Assembly (NCBI GenBank): GCA_947174885.1
Contig: CAMWKO010000010.1
Span: 29,853 to 93,852 of the forward strand
DNA from: an uncultured Clostridia bacterium
GTDB taxonomy: Bacteria > Bacillota > Clostridia > Lachnospirales > Lachnospiraceae
Direction: 5' to 3'
Length of the DNA stretch: 64,000 bases
Of the stretch, positions 53,532 through 62,952 are shown piece by piece. The notes beneath the pieces were generated by a model. The model searched no databases. It was given only the letters and a program-made list of their open reading frames with translations, and had not been told where the DNA came from. The position numbers and the translations under genes are program-made. Every line of letters starts with the position of its first letter. Position 1 is the stretch's first letter.

Positions 53532-55298
53532 ATGGATATTTTTAATGTACTGGAAATGTTAGGGGGATTAGCACTATTTCTTTACGGAATGAACGTACTG
53601 GGAGATAATTTAGCAAAGCTTTCCGGTGGAAGATTAGAAAAAATACTGGAAAAGCTGACATCCAATCCTATTAAAGGTGTTTTATTGGGAGCAGCAGTTA
53701 CAGCAGCGATTCAATCGTCATCTGCAACTACAGTTATGGTAGTAGGCTTTGTAAATTCAGGTATTATGAAACTGACACAGGCTATTACTATAATTATGGG
53801 TGCAAATGTAGGTACGACTATTACCTCATGGATTTTATCTTTATCAGGTATTGAGAGTGATGGTTTTTTTCTGAAGCTGCTAAAGCCATCTTCATTTTCG
53901 CCTATACTTGCATTGATTGGTATTATATTTCTGATGTTTGCAAAAAAGGACAGCAAAAAGATTATAGGTAATATTCTTTTAGGCTTTGCAATACTTATGT
54001 TTGGTATGGAAACAATGTCAGGTGCTGTTAAACCATTAGCTAATGTTCCTGAGTTCACAGGCATATTGACGATGTTTAGTAATCCAGTATTAGGTGTTAT
54101 AGCAGGTGCATTACTTACGGCAGTTATTCAAAGCTCATCTGCCTCAGTAGGTATTTTACAGGCACTATGTGTAACAGGCTCTTTGAATTATGGAATTGTA
54201 TTTCCTATAATTTTAGGACAGAATGTCGGTACCTGTGTTACGGCAATGCTTTCAAGTATTGGTGCAAGCAAGAATGCCCGAAGAACAGCGTTAGTGCATT
54301 TGTATTTTAATATAATAGGTGTAGCAGTATTTATGATAGCATTCTATACACTTAATATTTTTATGGATTTTTCTTTTTTAGATGATGTAGCCGGTCCGGC
54401 AGGAATTGCATTTGTCCATAGTGCTTTTAATATAGGAGCAACTCTTATACTTTTACCGTTTGCAAAAGGACTTGAGAAACTTGCAAGACTTACTATTCGT
54501 GATGATGAAAGAGATGAGAAGATAAAGAATCTTGATAAGGATTTTATGACATTGGATGTAAGATTTTTAGATCAGCCTTCATATGCTATAGAGCTTGCAA
54601 GAAATGTAACTGTTAATATGGCACATCATTCCATGGAGTGTTTATTCAGAGCTATGAAGCTGCTTGAAAAATATGATGAAAACATAGCTCAGGAGGTTTT
54701 AAGTATAGAGAACAGAGTGGACAAGTATGAGGACTGTATTGGAACATATCTTGTAAAGCTTAGTAGCAAGAACTTATCTCAAAAGGACAGTAAAATATTA
54801 ACTGAGATGCTTCACTGTATAGGGGATTTTGAAAGAATATCAGATCACGCGGTAAATATTTTAGATGCTGCAAGAGAAATGCATAAAAAGAATCTTGAAT
54901 TTTCTAATAGTGCAAATGAAGAATTAAAAATTTATACTACAGCTATTAAGGATATAGTGGAATCTACAGTTGTTGTATTTGAAGAAAATGATATGAAGGT
55001 TGCAAGTCTGATAGAGCCTATGGAGGAGGTTATTGATAATCTAAGTGATGAGCTTAAAAACAGGCATATCAAAAGACTTACAGAAAATAAGTGTACAATT
55101 GAGCTGGGCTTTGTATTTTCTGATATAACTACAAACTATGAAAGAATATCAGATCATTGTTCAAATATTGCAGTTTGTTTAATTGAGGTAAATGCTAATG
55201 AGTTTGAAACTCATGAATATCTTGATAATGTTAAGCATGACAGTACAGATTTTAAAGAAAAATATAACATATTTAAAGAGAAATATGTATTACCATAA
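53532..55298 (+). CDS. Na+/phosphate cotransporter family protein with PhoU-like domain
   Basis: A 588-residue protein. Two inverted NptA-type repeats carry the signature 'QSSSATTVMVVGFVNSG' and 'QSSSASVGILQALCVTG', each followed by GxNVGT-type motifs ('IMGANVGTTITSWI', 'ILGQNVGTCVTAML'). The cytoplasmic C-terminal part (about 350-560) is PhoU-like, with 'CIGDFERISDHAVNIL' and 'ITTNYERISDHCSNIA'. The expected role is low-affinity sodium-linked phosphate uptake with built-in regulation. Its own promoter lies at 53443. The SCIFF gene follows 84 bases after the stop with a separate promoter. Confidence 0.93.
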   Translation: MDIFNVLEMLGGLALFLYGMNVLGDNLAKLSGGRLEKILEKLTSNPIKGVLLGAAVTAAIQSSSATTVMVVGFVNSGIMKLTQAITIIMGANVGTTITSWILSLSGIESDGFFLKLLKPSSFSPILALIGIIFLMFAKKDSKKIIGNILLGFAILMFGMETMSGAVKPLANVPEFTGILTMFSNPVLGVIAGALLTAVIQSSSASVGILQALCVTGSLNYGIVFPIILGQNVGTCVTAMLSSIGASKNARRTALVHLYFNIIGVAVFMIAFYTLNIFMDFSFLDDVAGPAGIAFVHSAFNIGATLILLPFAKGLEKLARLTIRDDERDEKIKNLDKDFMTLDVRFLDQPSYAIELARNVTVNMAHHSMECLFRAMKLLEKYDENIAQEVLSIENRVDKYEDCIGTYLVKLSSKNLSQKDSKILTEMLHCIGDFERISDHAVNILDAAREMHKKNLEFSNSANEELKIYTTAIKDIVESTVVVFEENDMKVASLIEPMEEVIDNLSDELKNRHIKRLTENKCTIELGFVFSDITTNYERISDHCSNIAVCLIEVNANEFETHEYLDNVKHDSTDFKEKYNIFKEKYVLP

Positions 55299-55318
55299 AA
55301 CAGAGTAACTTTTTTAAG

Positions 55319-55347
55319 TTGAAAAAGTGTAAGTATTATGTTACACT
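55319..55347 (+). promoter_or_regulatory. Candidate promoter of scfA
   Basis: TTGAAA (55319-55324) and TACACT (55342-55347) are 17 bases apart, just before the SCIFF peptide gene. Confidence 0.5.
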
Positions 55348-55381
55348 ATAGTGAGCTTGTTTTATGTAAGGAGGAACAAAA

Positions 55382-55525
55382 ATGAAGCATGTAAAGACTT
55401 TAACAACAAAGACTTTAAAGAATACTATGTCTAAAGGCGGATGCGGTGAGTGTCAGACATCATGTCAGTCAGCCTGCAAGACATCTTGTACAGTTGGAAA
55501 TCAGAGCTGTGAGAACAATAAATAA
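55382..55525 (+). CDS. scfA: SCIFF ranthipeptide precursor (six cysteines in forty-five residues)
   Basis: A 47-residue precursor peptide. The leader 'MKHVKTLTTKTLKNTMSKGG' is followed by a core with six cysteines at 21, 24, 28, 32, 36 and 43 ('CGECQTSCQSACKTSCTVGN'). The family is nearly universal in Clostridia. The adjacent radical SAM enzyme forms thioether links between Cys and other residues (to the Thr gamma carbon in studied members). A GGAGG ribosome binding site precedes the ATG. It is followed by a hairpin and then the maturase gene 84 bases later. The biological role of SCIFF peptides is not settled. Confidence 0.96.
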   Translation: MKHVKTLTTKTLKNTMSKGGCGECQTSCQSACKTSCTVGNQSCENNK

Positions 55526-55554
55526 TTAGAGCCTATAAGGTAGGTCTATATTCA

Positions 55555-55585
55555 TTAGGCAGCGGATTATTTTTCCGCTGCCTAA
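55555..55585 (+). promoter_or_regulatory. Intercistronic hairpin between scfA and scfB
   Basis: TTAGGCAGCGG (55555-55565) pairs perfectly with CCGCTGCCTAA (55575-55585). The loop is T-rich and no T-run follows the stem. It probably reduces readthrough or protects the short scfA mRNA, giving more peptide than enzyme. Confidence 0.65.
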
Positions 55586-55609
55586 GTGATGTTTGAAAGG
55601 AGAATAGCT

Positions 55610-56986
55610 GTGATTCACAGATATGTCAATAACGGATATTATATTGTTCTGGATGTAAATAGTGGTTCAGTTCATGTTGTTGATGAAGTTACATATGAGG
55701 TAATACCTCTTTATGAAGAACTGCTTAACCAAAAGAGTGATGATGAAATATCTGAATATATTGTTGATAAATTAAATAATAGATTTAATGAAGAAGATAT
55801 TGTCACATCAGTAGATGAGGTAAGACAGCTTTATAAGGATGAAGTCTTATTTACAGAAGATATTTATGAGAAATATATAAAAGATTTTAAGAGTAGAAAA
55901 ACGGTAGTAAAAGCAATGTGCCTGCATATAGCTCATGACTGTAATCTGGCATGTAAATACTGTTTTGCGGAGGAAGGTGAATATCATGGCAGACGGGCTC
56001 TTATGTCATTAGAGGTTGGAAAGAAAGCATTAGATTTTTTAGTAGCTAATTCAGGAAACAGAGTAAATCTGGAGGTTGACTTCTTTGGAGGTGAACCGCT
56101 TATGAACTGGGATGTAGTAAAAGAGCTGGTAAAGTATGGTCGTTCACTGGAAAAAGACCATAATAAAAAGTTTAGATTTACACTTACTACAAATGGTGTT
56201 TTACTAAATGATGAGATAATGGAATTTGCCAATAAGGAAATGGCAAATGTAGTTTTAAGTTTGGATGGAAGAAAAAAAATCAATGATGATAACAGACCAT
56301 TTAGGAATGGAAAAGGAAGTTATGATCTTATAGTTCCTAAATTCCAAAAATTTGCAAAATTGCGTGAGAGCTTAAGCTACTATGTAAGAGGTACATTTAC
56401 CAGAAAAAACCTTGATTTCTCAGAGGATGTCAAGCATTTTGCGGATTTAGGGTTTAAGCATATGTCGATTGAACCGGTAGTTGGTGAAGAATATGAGGAA
56501 TATGCTATAAAGGAAGAAGATTTACCAAAGATTATGGAGGAGTATGACAAATTAGCAGTAGAGTATATAAAGCGTGCTAAAGAAGGAAAAGGGTTCAATT
56601 TCTTTCACTTTATGATAGATTTGGAACAGGGACCATGTGTTGCCAAGCGTCTTTCAGGATGTGGTTCAGGCACTGAATATTTAGCAGTTACTCCGTGGGG
56701 AGACTTTTATCCATGTCATCAGTTTGTTGGTGATGAAAAGTTTCTTTTGGGGAATGTATATGACGGTATAGTCAGAAATGACATTCAAGATGAATTTAAG
56801 CTTTGCAATGTATATGCAAAACCAAAGTGCAGGGAATGCTTTGCCAGATATTATTGTAGTGGAGGTTGTGCAGCAAATGCGTACAAATTTCATGGGAATA
56901 TTACCGATGCATATGATATCGGATGTAAAATGCAAAGAAAACGAATTGAATGTGCAATTATGATAAAGGCTGCTTTAGCCGACTAA
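55610..56986 (+). CDS. scfB: SCIFF radical SAM maturase
   Basis: A 458-residue radical SAM/SPASM enzyme that installs thioether bonds in the SCIFF peptide. An N-terminal RRE-like domain ('HRYVNNGYYIVLDVNSGSVH') binds the leader. The radical SAM cluster motif is 'CNLACKYCFAEEG' (Cys111, 115, 118). SPASM-type cysteines follow in 'LSGCGSGTEYLAVTPWGDFY', 'CHQFVG', 'KCRECFARYYCSGGCAANA' and a late Cys. GTG 55610 is chosen because AAAGGAG lies 7 bases upstream and the product then matches the usual family N-terminus; in-frame ATGs at 55586 and 55589 fall on or before that site. The secDF gene follows 16 bases after the stop. Confidence 0.96.
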   Translation: MIHRYVNNGYYIVLDVNSGSVHVVDEVTYEVIPLYEELLNQKSDDEISEYIVDKLNNRFNEEDIVTSVDEVRQLYKDEVLFTEDIYEKYIKDFKSRKTVVKAMCLHIAHDCNLACKYCFAEEGEYHGRRALMSLEVGKKALDFLVANSGNRVNLEVDFFGGEPLMNWDVVKELVKYGRSLEKDHNKKFRFTLTTNGVLLNDEIMEFANKEMANVVLSLDGRKKINDDNRPFRNGKGSYDLIVPKFQKFAKLRESLSYYVRGTFTRKNLDFSEDVKHFADLGFKHMSIEPVVGEEYEEYAIKEEDLPKIMEEYDKLAVEYIKRAKEGKGFNFFHFMIDLEQGPCVAKRLSGCGSGTEYLAVTPWGDFYPCHQFVGDEKFLLGNVYDGIVRNDIQDEFKLCNVYAKPKCRECFARYYCSGGCAANAYKFHGNITDAYDIGCKMQRKRIECAIMIKAALAD

Positions 56987-57002
56987 GGAAAGGAAAATAG
57001 TG

Positions 57003-59225
57003 ATGAAAAAAACAAAATCAAGTATATTGTTTATCATTTCAGTTGCAATAATTGCTGGATTATGCTTACTTACAGTATTTGGTGTAACTATAAATGGTAT
57101 GAATAAGGGTAGTGCAAAAAACATTGTTTTAGGTCTTGAGCTTAAGGGCGGTGTAAGTGTAACCTTTGAGGCAGTTGGCAATCCTTCAGAAGAAGACATG
57201 GAAGACACTCTGTATAAGCTTCAGCTTCGTGCAAATGAGCTTACAGCAGAATCAGATGTATATCGTGAAGGCACAAATAGAATTACAGTAGATATTCCTG
57301 GTGCTGACAATGCAGAAGAAGTATTAGAGAGTCTTGGTAAACCGGGTAGTTTACAGTTTATTACTGATTATGGTACAGAAAATGAGAAGGTATGGCTTAC
57401 AGGTGCGGATATTGAGGGTGCAGACCCTGCATATAGAAATGATTCTACAACTAATACAACAGAGTATGTTGTTTCACTGAAATTTAACAGTGCTGCAGCG
57501 GAAACATTTGCAGCCGTGACAACAGAGTACATTGGTAAGAGAATATATATTGTATATGATGGTTCGGTAGTTAGCTATCCGACTGTCAGAACAGCCATTA
57601 CAGGTGGTGAATGTACCATTGACGGTATGGGAAGCTGGGAAGCAGCAGAACAGCTATCATCAATTATCCGTATTGGTGCTTTAAAGGTAGAGCTTAATCC
57701 TCTTACCTCAAAGGTAGTGGGTGCAAAGCTGGGTGATGATGCTATTTATACCAGTCTTTTTGCAGGTATAGTTGGTCTTGCAGTTATATGTGTATTTATG
57801 ATTTTAGTATACAGAATTCCGGGTGTAGCTGCTTCATTAGCGCTTATACTTTATACGGCATTAGAGCTTTTAGCACTTAATGGTTTTGATATGACACTTA
57901 CACTTCCGGGTATTGCAGGTATTATTCTTTCAATTGGTATGGCAGTCGATGCAAATGTTATTATATTTGCAAGAATTAAAGAAGAACTGGCTACTACAGA
58001 CAATGTACTTGGAGCTATAAGGACAGGCTTTAAGAAAGCAACATCAGCAATTGTAGACGGTAATGTTACAACCTTTATTGCGGCACTGGTGCTTATGTGG
58101 AGAGGTACAGGCCCTGTACAGGGATTTGCTGAAACACTTGCAATGGGTATTGCAATATCAATGTTTACAGCAATGGTAGTTACAAGAGGTCTTGTATATT
58201 TACTTTACTATATGGGTGCAAAGAGTAAAGTATTTTATGGAGTAGCAAAAGATAGAAAGGTTGTAAATTTTCTTTCAAAGAAAGCAATATTCTTTGCTCT
58301 TTCATTAATAGTGATTGTAGCCGGTATTGCAGGATTGTTTGTGAACAAATCAGGAAATATTGACGGAAGAAATAATGCACTTAACTATAGTGTAGAATTC
58401 CAGGGTGGTTTATCGACAACAGTTGAATTTGATAAAAAATATACTATAGATGAATTTAATGATACTATTCTAAAGGATATTATAAAAATTACCAAAGACA
58501 GTGATGTAGTAGGTAATGAAGTAACAGATACAAATGAATATGTAATCAGAACAAAGGAATTAGAAGCAACAGTAATGACAGAAATGAAAAAAATGTTAGT
58601 TACAAAGTATGGTGCTATTGATAACAGCTTTGAAGAGGTAAGTGTAAGCTCAACAATTAGTGGTGAAATGAGAAATGATGCCATTATAGCTGTAATTATT
58701 TCTGTTATTTGTATGCTTATTTACATTTTTATCAGATTTAAGAATTTTGGATTTGCATCAAGTGCAGTTATTGCATTGGTACATGATGTTTTAGTAGTAC
58801 TTACTTTCTATGTAATATCATGGACTACGGTAGGTAATACATTCATTGCATGTATGCTTACAATACTGGGATATTCTATCAATGCTACAATAGTTATCTT
58901 TGACAGAATAAGGGAAGAAATAAAGAGTTCAGGAAAAGATGTAGATTTGAAGAATTGTGTAAACAAGAGTATCACACAGACACTTACAAGAACAATTTAT
59001 TCTTCATTTACCACTTTTATAATGGTTGCAGCACTTTATGTATTTGGTGTTACATCAATTAAAGAATTTGCTATGCCTCTTATAGTTGGTATCCTATGTG
59101 GAGCATATTCTTCAGTATGTATTACAGGTGCTCTCTGGTATATTATGGAAAAGAGAAAATATAATAATACAGAGGAAATCAGAAGCTCAGTAAAGGCAGA
59201 TATAAATAAAGAAACAAACAAATAA
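57003..59225 (+). CDS. secDF: SecDF protein-export membrane protein (SecD-SecF fusion)
   Basis: A 740-residue proton-driven accessory of the Sec translocon. The SecD half has 'LGLELKGGVSVTFEAVGNP', the P1 domain with 'VTVDIPGADNAEEV'-type sequence (seen as 'ITVDIPGADNAEEVLESLGK'), and 'IGMAVDANVIIFARIKEEL'. The SecF half starts after residue about 410 and has 'VEFQGGLSTTVEFD', 'LVHDVLVVLTFYVI' and 'LGYSINATIVIFDRIREEI'. About twelve transmembrane segments fit the fused form known from Bacillus. ATG 57003 has AAGGAAAGGA 8 bases upstream. Linkage to scfAB is conserved in Clostridia and suggests that the peptide system relates to export. Confidence 0.96.
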   Translation: MKKTKSSILFIISVAIIAGLCLLTVFGVTINGMNKGSAKNIVLGLELKGGVSVTFEAVGNPSEEDMEDTLYKLQLRANELTAESDVYREGTNRITVDIPGADNAEEVLESLGKPGSLQFITDYGTENEKVWLTGADIEGADPAYRNDSTTNTTEYVVSLKFNSAAAETFAAVTTEYIGKRIYIVYDGSVVSYPTVRTAITGGECTIDGMGSWEAAEQLSSIIRIGALKVELNPLTSKVVGAKLGDDAIYTSLFAGIVGLAVICVFMILVYRIPGVAASLALILYTALELLALNGFDMTLTLPGIAGIILSIGMAVDANVIIFARIKEELATTDNVLGAIRTGFKKATSAIVDGNVTTFIAALVLMWRGTGPVQGFAETLAMGIAISMFTAMVVTRGLVYLLYYMGAKSKVFYGVAKDRKVVNFLSKKAIFFALSLIVIVAGIAGLFVNKSGNIDGRNNALNYSVEFQGGLSTTVEFDKKYTIDEFNDTILKDIIKITKDSDVVGNEVTDTNEYVIRTKELEATVMTEMKKMLVTKYGAIDNSFEEVSVSSTISGEMRNDAIIAVIISVICMLIYIFIRFKNFGFASSAVIALVHDVLVVLTFYVISWTTVGNTFIACMLTILGYSINATIVIFDRIREEIKSSGKDVDLKNCVNKSITQTLTRTIYSSFTTFIMVAALYVFGVTSIKEFAMPLIVGILCGAYSSVCITGALWYIMEKRKYNNTEEIRSSVKADINKETNK

Positions 59226-59261
59226 GCAATAAATAACAAAAACATAGCAAAGAGGCTGTAC

Positions 59262-61046
59262 ATGGTTAAAGAAAAATGGATAATATATGGGAAGAAGGCT
59301 GATTTTAACAGATTATCTTCTGTCTATAAAATATCCCCGATCGTGGCCAGAATTATCAGAAACAGAAATATTATAGACGATAAGGATTTTGATATGTACT
59401 TAAACGGGACTATTGATTTTATTAATAGTCCCTTTTTATTTAAGGATATGGACAAGGCTGTGGATATTTTATTAAATGCAGTAGAGGAAAATAAAAAAAT
59501 CAGAGTAATAGGGGACTATGATATTGACGGAATATGCTCAACATATATACTGACTAAGGGAATAGAGCTTATCGGAGGAAATGTATCCATGGATATTCCT
59601 GACAGAGTAAAGGATGGCTATGGAATTAACGAAAATATTATAAAAAAAGCATATGAAGATAAGGTCGGATTAATTATTACCTGTGATAATGGAATTGCGG
59701 CAATAGAGGAAATAAAATTAGCAAAAAGTCTTGGCATTACAGTAATTGTGACGGATCATCATAATGTTCCGTTTGAGGAGATAAATGGAGAAAAAATATA
59801 TAAAAGAGTGATTGCAGATGCTACCGTAAATCAAAAGCAGCCGGACTGTAAATATCCGTTCAAGGAGCTTTGCGGAGGTGGAATTGCATATAGATTTATG
59901 ATAGCCGTGGCTATGACACTTCAGAAGCTATCTGATGACAGGGCAAATAAAATATATACTTTTGAGGAAGAAATGATAGTATTTGCTGCAATAGCTACGA
60001 TAGGCGATGTGGTAAGCCTTACGGGGGAAAACAGAATAATAGCAAAAACAGGCTTAAAGCTTATAAAATCCACCTCCAATATTGGATTAAAGGCTCTTAT
60101 AGAAAAATGTGAGCTAAGAGACAGTAAAATCAGTTCGTTTCATATAGGATTTATAATAGGTCCATGCCTTAATGCCACAGGCAGGCTTGATACTGCCAAA
60201 ATGGGATATGAGTTACTTAACTGTGATGATATGAAAATGGCAGAGAAACTGGCTATGGAGCTTGTAGAATTGAATAATATAAGAAAAAATCTTACAAAGA
60301 CCGGAGAAATTATTGCAGAGAAACTGGCACTTGAATATGAAAATGATAAGGTATTAGTGTTGTATATAGAGAAAATACATGAAAGTATAGCTGGAATTAT
60401 AGCGGGAAGAATCAGAGAAAAATTTAATAAGCCAACAATTATCCTTACATATGGTGAAAATATGGTTAAAGGTTCAGGCCGTTCTATAGAAGGATATGAT
60501 ATGTATGCAGGTATAAATAAGTGCAGTCACCTTTTAGAACGCTTTGGTGGTCATACAATGGCGGCAGGTGTTTCATTGAAAGAAGAAAATATAGATGAAT
60601 TCAGAAATCAGTTAAATGATAACTGTATACTTAAAGACGAGGATTTTGTAAGAAGGGTATGGATTGATGTGCCTGTGCCGATAGGATATATAAATGATGA
60701 ACTGGTAGAGGAGTTATATAAACTTGAGCCTTTTGGAAAGGATAATGAAAAGCCAATATTTGCATTGAAAAATGTAAAGATTTTAAAATTTTATCTTATA
60801 GGAACAAATAAAAATATGGCAAAAATTATTTTAGAAGATGGAGGGTATTCAATAACAGCTACATTATTTAACAGATTAGAGGAGTTTCTGGAGCTGATTT
60901 CTAAAAAATACGGAGAAGATATGATGAGAAGGTTGAAAATGGGATTAACTACAGATATAGAGGCTTCATTTACATATTATCCCGTAATAAATGAATATAA
61001 AGGAAATAGAAGCCTACAAATAAACATTACAGGATTTATGATATAG
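59262..61046 (+). CDS. recJ: Single-stranded-DNA-specific exonuclease RecJ
   Basis: A 5'-3' exonuclease for recombination and mismatch repair, 594 residues. The DHH phosphoesterase motifs are visible: 'RVIGDYDIDGICSTYIL', 'ITCDNGIAAIEEI', 'VTDHHNVPFEE', and 'CGGGIAYRFM'. The DHHA1 part has 'GRIREKFNKPTIILTYGENM' and 'ERFGGHTMAAGVSL'. The C-terminal OB-like region has 'KLEPFGKDNEKPIFALKNVK'. The secDF-recJ order is common in Firmicutes. Its stop is followed by a 200-base gap before sigG. Confidence 0.95.
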   Translation: MVKEKWIIYGKKADFNRLSSVYKISPIVARIIRNRNIIDDKDFDMYLNGTIDFINSPFLFKDMDKAVDILLNAVEENKKIRVIGDYDIDGICSTYILTKGIELIGGNVSMDIPDRVKDGYGINENIIKKAYEDKVGLIITCDNGIAAIEEIKLAKSLGITVIVTDHHNVPFEEINGEKIYKRVIADATVNQKQPDCKYPFKELCGGGIAYRFMIAVAMTLQKLSDDRANKIYTFEEEMIVFAAIATIGDVVSLTGENRIIAKTGLKLIKSTSNIGLKALIEKCELRDSKISSFHIGFIIGPCLNATGRLDTAKMGYELLNCDDMKMAEKLAMELVELNNIRKNLTKTGEIIAEKLALEYENDKVLVLYIEKIHESIAGIIAGRIREKFNKPTIILTYGENMVKGSGRSIEGYDMYAGINKCSHLLERFGGHTMAAGVSLKEENIDEFRNQLNDNCILKDEDFVRRVWIDVPVPIGYINDELVEELYKLEPFGKDNEKPIFALKNVKILKFYLIGTNKNMAKIILEDGGYSITATLFNRLEEFLELISKKYGEDMMRRLKMGLTTDIEASFTYYPVINEYKGNRSLQINITGFMI

Positions 61047-61188
61047 CCCTGAGTTACAAAGTAACTTAGAGCGAGGCTGTAGTGATTAATTAATATGTAT
61101 ATAGTATAGAGTAGTACATCGGGTATATAAACTCTACTTAAGATTTTGTCAAGGTCTAATATTTTTTTTATTTTTGAAAAATCAGAAT

Positions 61189-61217
61189 AAATACAATGTC
61201 TTTCGCTAATCATTTTA
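61189..61217 (+). promoter_or_regulatory. Possible forespore-type (SigF/SigG) promoter of sigG
   Basis: AAATA (61189-61193) and CATTTTA (61211-61217) are 17 bases apart, near the SigG consensus (GHATR, about 18, CATWHTA). The match is only partial, so this is tentative. Confidence 0.35.
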
Positions 61218-61237
61218 TTATAAATAAAATATTAGCG
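61204..61237 (+). promoter_or_regulatory. Hairpin over the sigG leader
   Basis: CGCTAAT (61204-61210) pairs with ATTAGCG (61231-61237), with an inner ATTTTAT/ATAAAAT-type helix. The right arm runs into the ribosome binding site region GCGAGGGA, so the structure could limit translation of sigG. Confidence 0.5.
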
Positions 61238-61249
61238 AGGGATTGAAAA

Positions 61250-62029
61250 ATGGCTTTATATAAAGTTGAGATATGTGGTGTAAATACATCTAAGCTGCCT
61301 GTTTTATCGAATGAAGAAAAAGATGCACTCTTTGCCAGAATAGATGAGGGTGATATGACTGCCAGAGAGGAGTTTATAAAGGGAAATTTAAGACTTGTAT
61401 TAAGTATTATTAAAAGATTCAGCAATAGTGATGAAGATGTGGATGATTTATTCCAAATAGGATGTATTGGACTAATTAAGGCATTGGATAATTTTGACAG
61501 AAGTTTGGAGGTAAAATTTTCCACTTATGCAGTTCCTATGATTTTGGGAGAAATCAGAAGATATTTAAGAGATAATAATAGTATTAGAGTTTCACGTTCC
61601 TTAAAGGATATTGCTTATAAAGCTATTTATGCAAAAGAACAGCTTACAAGAAAAAATTTAAAGGAACCGACTATTAGTGAAATTTCAGCAGAAATAGGAG
61701 TTAGCAAGGAAGAAATAGTTGAAGCCTTAGATGCTATCCAAAATCCGGTTTCACTATACGACCCTGTATATAGTGAAGGTGGAGATACATTATATGTAAT
61801 GGACCAGATTAGTGATAAGAAAAATAAAGAAGAAATATGGGTAGAGGAGATATCATTAAATGATGCAATAAAAAGATTACCGGCAAGAGAAAAAAATATT
61901 ATTGATTTGAGATTTTTTAAAGGAAAAACTCAGGTAGAGGTAGCTAATGAATTAAACATAAGCCAGGCACAGGTATCCAGACTGGAAAAAAATGCTATAG
62001 CTTCAATGAAAAAATATTTAAGAGATTAA
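61250..62029 (+). CDS. sigG: Sporulation sigma factor SigG
   Basis: Late forespore-specific sigma factor, 259 residues. The N-terminus 'MALYKVEICGVNTSKLPVLS' is the SigG hallmark that binds its anti-sigma factor. Region 2 has 'DDLFQIGCIGLIKALDNFD' and 'VKFSTYAVPMILGEIRRYLR', region 3 'IRVSRSLKDIAYKA', region 4 'QVEVANELNISQAQVSRLEK'. Its presence points to an endospore-forming lineage. Unlike in Bacillus, it is not preceded by spoIIGA-sigE but by recJ. It is followed 49 bases later by ylmC. Confidence 0.95.
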   Translation: MALYKVEICGVNTSKLPVLSNEEKDALFARIDEGDMTAREEFIKGNLRLVLSIIKRFSNSDEDVDDLFQIGCIGLIKALDNFDRSLEVKFSTYAVPMILGEIRRYLRDNNSIRVSRSLKDIAYKAIYAKEQLTRKNLKEPTISEISAEIGVSKEEIVEALDAIQNPVSLYDPVYSEGGDTLYVMDQISDKKNKEEIWVEEISLNDAIKRLPAREKNIIDLRFFKGKTQVEVANELNISQAQVSRLEKNAIASMKKYLRD

Positions 62030-62078
62030 ATAAGTAAATATTATTATTTAGCAGCATAGTATAATAAAAAAAGTATTT

Positions 62079-62363
62079 ATGAGATTTTCTGAATTAAGGC
62101 TTAAAGAAGTAATTAATACTAAAACATGCAGGGTACTTGGATGTGTTTGCGATTTAGAGTTTGACAAGAAGGGATGTATAAAAGCTATAATAGTACCGGG
62201 ACCTGCAAAGTATTGTGGTGTATTTGGCAGGGATAAAGAATTTGTAATTCCTTTTTGTGACGTGGAGTGTTTTGGAGATGACATAGTGCTTGTCTGTATT
62301 GATGAAAAAGAATGTCTAAAAAAATATAGTGAAAAGGACAAATTTAAAGATACGTTTTTCTAA
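62079..62363 (+). CDS. YlmC/YmxH family PRC-barrel sporulation protein
   Basis: A 94-residue protein with a PRC-barrel fold: 'MRFSELRLKEVINTKTCRVL', 'CDLEFDKKGCIKAIIVPGP' and 'DVECFGDDIVLVCID'. Family members are found next to sigG in many Firmicutes and are linked to sporulation, with no known biochemical role. No clear Shine-Dalgarno lies before the ATG; the sequence upstream is TATAATAAAAAAAG, so translation may be coupled to sigG or start on a short leader. It lies 49 bases after sigG. Confidence 0.85.
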   Translation: MRFSELRLKEVINTKTCRVLGCVCDLEFDKKGCIKAIIVPGPAKYCGVFGRDKEFVIPFCDVECFGDDIVLVCIDEKECLKKYSEKDKFKDTFF

Positions 62364-62442
62364 AACACTATTTTACTATCCGTTTTGGATAGAGCAGTTT
62401 CTGATAATGAATCCAATTAAGTAATAAAATGAATTTCATTGC

Positions 62443-62470
62443 TTGACATTAATGTATTTTCAGTTAAAAT
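62443..62470 (+). promoter_or_regulatory. Promoter of nrdR
   Basis: TTGACA (62443-62448) and TAAAAT (62465-62470) are separated by 16 bases, about 30 bases before the ribosome binding site GGGAGGAAAG. Confidence 0.75.
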
Positions 62471-62502
62471 AAACTTAAGATAAAGCGAGGGAGGAAAGAG
62501 AG

Positions 62503-62952
62503 ATGAAATGTCCTTTCTGTGGAGAAGAAAACACAAAGGTTATTGATTCAAGACCGGCTGAAGATAATAGTACTATTAGAAGAAGGAGACAGTGTGACAA
62601 ATGTGGTAAAAGATTTACTACTTATGAAAAAGTAGAAACTATACCACTTATTGTCATAAAGAAGGATAATAATCGCGAGCCATATGACAGAGCTAAAATA
62701 GAATCAGGAATTATTCGTTCATGTCATAAAAGACCGGTATCTATCAATCAGATAAGCGAAATGATAGATGCGATAGAGACTTCAATATTTAATCTCGAGG
62801 AAAAAGAAGTACCAAGCCATGTAATAGGTGAAATAGTTATGGATAAGTTAAAAGACTATGATGATGTAGCCTATGTAAGATTTGCTTCGGTATATAGGGA
62901 ATTTAAGGATGTAAATACATTTATGGATGAGTTGAAGAAGATACTTAAATAA
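62503..62952 (+). CDS. nrdR: Transcriptional repressor NrdR
   Basis: A 149-residue repressor of ribonucleotide reductase genes that senses ATP/dATP. The N-terminal zinc ribbon has Cys3, Cys6, Cys31 and Cys34 ('[17 protein letters not shown]', '[20 protein letters not shown]'). The ATP-cone follows ('[20 protein letters not shown]'), ending '[20 protein letters not shown]'. The length is exact for the family. It has its own promoter and a strong ribosome binding site. The structured repeat array starts about 100 bases after the stop. Confidence 0.97.
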   Translation: MKCPFCGEENTKVIDSRPAEDNSTIRRRRQCDKCGKRFTTYEKVETIPLIVIKKDNNREPYDRAKIESGIIRSCHKRPVSINQISEMIDAIETSIFNLEEKEVPSHVIGEIVMDKLKDYDDVAYVRFASVYREFKDVNTFMDELKKILK

